A stretch of DNA of 64,000 nucleotides from Sporolactobacillus spathodeae (GTDB lineage Bacteria > Bacillota > Bacilli > Bacillales > Sporolactobacillaceae): positions 37,265 to 101,264 of the forward strand of contig NZ_JAFBEV010000010.1 of NCBI RefSeq assembly GCF_016908935.1, written 5' to 3'. The position numbers were made by a program, and so were the translations under genes. Below, piece by piece: positions 62,038 through 64,000 of the stretch (positions are counted from its first letter, which is position 1; each line of letters starts with the position of its first letter). Under the pieces are notes generated by a model. It searched no databases and was not told the DNA's origin. It worked only from the letters and a program-made list of their open reading frames with translations.

Positions 62038-62853
62038 TCAAAGACTGAGCATGGCACCGATCGCACCGCAATAGGAGCCATGTGGCAAGATATAGGGATG
62101 CATCCCGCAAAATTGACTATAAGAATCAACAATTTTTACCATCAGCGGATTAGCTACAAATGTGCTGCCAATATAGACGATATCCTGCAGACTTTCTTTT
62201 TGAGCAGCGAGAATCGCTAGCGTACTCACTGTTTCAGCAACAAGGCCGACGACAGCAGCTGCTTGATCAGCTGGCGAATACTTCAGTGATTCCTGCACAC
62301 GCCCAAAATTACTCGCAGTCAAATCGCCCGGTATCGGCGGTTCAGCACCCGCATAAAGTTGGGCGACTGTTACGTCAATGTTGTCACGTCTTCCAGTCGC
62401 GCTGAGTTGGATAAATTGTTCAAAATCATTGATTCCCAACATTATTCCGGATAAGCCCATCAGCGTCCCTCCGCCGACGCCCGACCCGCCAATTCGCGCA
62501 GCATCTTTATTTCGAACGACATGGAGTGATGTACCCGTACCGACATTAGCAAGAATATAATTCGTCGGTACCGGGTTATCCCCTTTACTTAGCAGCCACT
62601 CTGCGCCTTGGAGGGAAGCATCAAATTCAGGGATGTGTGTCCAATCAACACTTTCTAGAGATTCCGCCAATTTCTGGGCGCCACCCCCTGTCAGACAGAA
62701 TTCAGCGCCGTCATAGTGAGTCTCTAGCCACCTCGCGCAAGAAATAGGGTCATTGGAGGAGAATATACGGAAAACCGGTTGGCTTGCTGTCTGAATGGCG
62801 AGTTTGATAAGTGTACCGCCGGCATCTATTCCAATCTTAAATGGTGTGTGCAT
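62038..62853 (-). CDS. coaW: Type II pantothenate kinase
   Basis: 271 residues of the acetate/sugar-kinase-like fold used by Staphylococcus and Bacillus type II enzymes. Phosphate-binding IGIDAGGTLIKLA is at the N-terminus, ANVGTGTSLHVV and GGSGVGGGTLMGLSGI form the middle, and GSTFVANPLMVKIV with GAIGAML ends the protein. It makes 4'-phosphopantothenate, the first step of CoA synthesis. ATG 62853 follows AGAAGG; the longer frame is inside that site. Single gene between a repeat-rich gap and rarD. Confidence 0.92.
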   Translation of the reverse strand: MHTPFKIGIDAGGTLIKLAIQTASQPVFRIFSSNDPISCARWLETHYDGAEFCLTGGGAQKLAESLESVDWTHIPEFDASLQGAEWLLSKGDNPVPTNYILANVGTGTSLHVVRNKDAARIGGSGVGGGTLMGLSGIMLGINDFEQFIQLSATGRRDNIDVTVAQLYAGAEPPIPGDLTASNFGRVQESLKYSPADQAAAVVGLVAETVSTLAILAAQKESLQDIVYIGSTFVANPLMVKIVDSYSQFCGMHPYILPHGSYCGAIGAMLSL

Positions 62854-62982
62854 CGCTAACCTTCTTTTCAAACAATCATCTTTTTCTTTTCAAGAACTCT
62901 TGATACAGATAAAATACAACTATCTGTTGACATATATAAGCAATTTTATCGCTTTAATCTCTTTTTTGAAAGAAGGCAATTT

Positions 62983-63918
62983 ATGAAATTTTCATCCGGA
63001 ACTTCAGATCGAAAAAAAGGTGCGTTATACACGTTCAGCGCTTTTACATTATGGGGGCTGTTTCCAATTTACTGGAAACTGATTCAAAATGTTTCAGCTT
63101 TGGAAATTCTCTCACACCGAATTTTTTGGTCTTTTATTTTCATCGTATTTCTCATTATCATTGAACGCAAAACGGCGCGCATTCATAGGGTTTGGTGCCA
63201 GCTTGCCGCAAATCCGCGACAGCTTGGTTTTGTTCTGCTTGCATCTGTTCTAATTAGCGCCAACTGGCTGATCTATATTTGGGCCGTTAATAACGGTCAT
63301 GTTGTTGAATCGAGTATGGGGTATTATATTAATCCACTCGTTAGCGTCTTGCTCGGCATTATTTTTCTTAAAGAAAGGCTGAACCGCTGGCAGACAATCG
63401 CTCTGCTTCTCGCAGCAGCAGGGGTGCTTGTTCAGACGATCGGTTTCGGTGGATTCCCATGGATTGCCCTTTCACTCGCACTCACATTTGGTTTCTACGG
63501 ATTGACAAAGAAAATGATTCTCATCGATGCCATGATTGAATTGACTTTTGAGACGCTGTGCATGCTGCCGCTAGCTTTTATTTACCTCGCCCATCTTCAA
63601 ATAGCGGGGACGTTGGCTTTTGCTTCTGGTCCCTTGCTGCAAACCGTATTGCTGATCGGGACGGGCATCGTTACGGCAGTGCCACTCTTGCTTTTTGCTG
63701 AAGGCGCGCAGCGTATCACCTTGACCATGGTTGGGTTTTTCCAGTATGTCTCGCCTACATTAACCTTGATAATTGGCCTTCTTGTCTTTCATGAACCCTT
63801 TACAATGATTCAGTTTTTCTCTTTCGCCCTAATCTGGGCTGGACTTCTTGTCTTCTCGTTCAGCAGTTTTCCACTTATGAAAAAGCGAAGGCATTTACCT
63901 TTTTCTGCAATCGAGTAG
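62983..63918 (+). CDS. rarD: RarD-type EamA transporter
   Basis: 311 residues with ten membrane helices in two EamA halves. The RarD signature is GLFPIYWKLIQNVSALEILSHRIFWSF near the N-terminus; NWLIYIWAVNNGHVVESSMGYYINPLV follows. The family is annotated as chloramphenicol-sensitive or drug/metabolite exporters; the substrate is unknown. AAAGAAGG precedes the ATG. The last three codons and the stop (ATC GAG TAG) coincide with the 3' end of a group II intron on the opposite strand, so the natural C-terminus is probably slightly altered. Confidence 0.9.
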   Translation: MKFSSGTSDRKKGALYTFSAFTLWGLFPIYWKLIQNVSALEILSHRIFWSFIFIVFLIIIERKTARIHRVWCQLAANPRQLGFVLLASVLISANWLIYIWAVNNGHVVESSMGYYINPLVSVLLGIIFLKERLNRWQTIALLLAAAGVLVQTIGFGGFPWIALSLALTFGFYGLTKKMILIDAMIELTFETLCMLPLAFIYLAHLQIAGTLAFASGPLLQTVLLIGTGIVTAVPLLLFAEGAQRITLTMVGFFQYVSPTLTLIIGLLVFHEPFTMIQFFSFALIWAGLLVFSFSSFPLMKKRRHLPFSAIE

Positions 63919-64000
63919 GAGGAAGCCTTCGGCTTCCGACCTCTCACACCACCGTGCGTACGGTTCCGTACACGGCGGTTCCATAATTTACACGCATACG
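63910..64000 (-). mobile_element. 3' end of a class C-like group II intron (runs off the window)
   Basis: On the minus strand domain V is a 34-base hairpin (63948-63981) beginning GAACCGCCGTGTACGG and ending CGTACGCACGGTGGT, followed by domain VI (GTGAGAGGTCGG, AAGCCGAAGGCTT, CCTCCTACTCGAT). The end CTACTCGAT is typical of bacterial class C introns, which usually insert next to terminator hairpins. The reverse transcriptase gene and the 5' end would lie beyond base 64000. Confidence 0.8.

Overview
The window is about 64 kb from the chromosome of a low-to-moderate-GC, spore-forming member of the Bacilli. The evidence is a spoIIP gene, the Bacillus-type gene block yppE / recU-ponA / ypoC-nth-dnaD-asnS-aspB-ypmB-birA-cca-mgsA-dapB-ypjD, a parC gene, a thiamine ykoEDC operon under a TPP riboswitch, and an XerS-type recombinase. 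XerS, a PepX peptidase and the absence of bshA/bshB1 between mgsA and cca would fit a Sporolactobacillus-like lineage; that placement is inference. A dif-like site a few kb from parC suggests the window lies near the replication terminus.

Layout. 1-8.8 kb: 3' part of parC, two small membrane proteins, ferredoxin-NADP reductase, an unusual two-domain methyltransferase, a MarR regulator, an EXLDI/ribbon-helix-helix gene with twin palindromes upstream, a CorA-type transporter, xpt, and a dif-like 28-mer. 8.8-11.4 kb: xerS, a peroxiredoxin-like gene and an SRPBCC gene. 11.8-21.1 kb: a complete Tn7-like transposon (tnsA-tnsB-tnsC-tniQ) with matched ends, nine repeated end sites of about 20 bp and a perfect 5-bp target duplication (CATTT). 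Its cargo is a Cd/Zn/Pb P-type ATPase operon with its ArsR-family regulator, a His-rich zinc-ribbon protein with a similar operator, and a cation diffusion facilitator (CDF) gene cut off at the right end. 21.3-26.1 kb: an arsenic resistance operon (arsR-acr3-arsC-arsM) flanked by two decayed acetyltransferase tails, then an intact CDF exporter and a methyltransferase. Metal and metalloid resistance therefore fills about 9 kb, part on the transposon and part next to it.

26.2-31.4 kb: a 3-hydroxybutyrate/acetoacetate utilisation cluster (scoB, scoA, GntP-type permease, thiolase; divergent 3-hydroxybutyrate dehydrogenase) with a perfect CcpA cre site in front of the dehydrogenase. 31.5-42.9 kb: pepX, small membrane proteins, a glyoxalase-family dioxygenase, a chemoreceptor, spoIIP, an acyl-CoA ligase and a short-chain dehydrogenase. 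43-46 kb: ykoE-ykoD-ykoC thiamine-precursor ECF transporter. 46-61.6 kb: the conserved cell-wall/DNA-repair/translation block listed above. 62-64 kb: type II pantothenate kinase, rarD, and the 3' end of a class C-like group II intron that runs off the window and supplies the rarD stop codon.

A family of dispersed, GC-rich intergenic repeats with a small ACTTGGC/GCCAAGT hairpin recurs at least eight times outside the transposon. The nth gene appears to start with ATT. No rRNA, tRNA or CRISPR array was seen.
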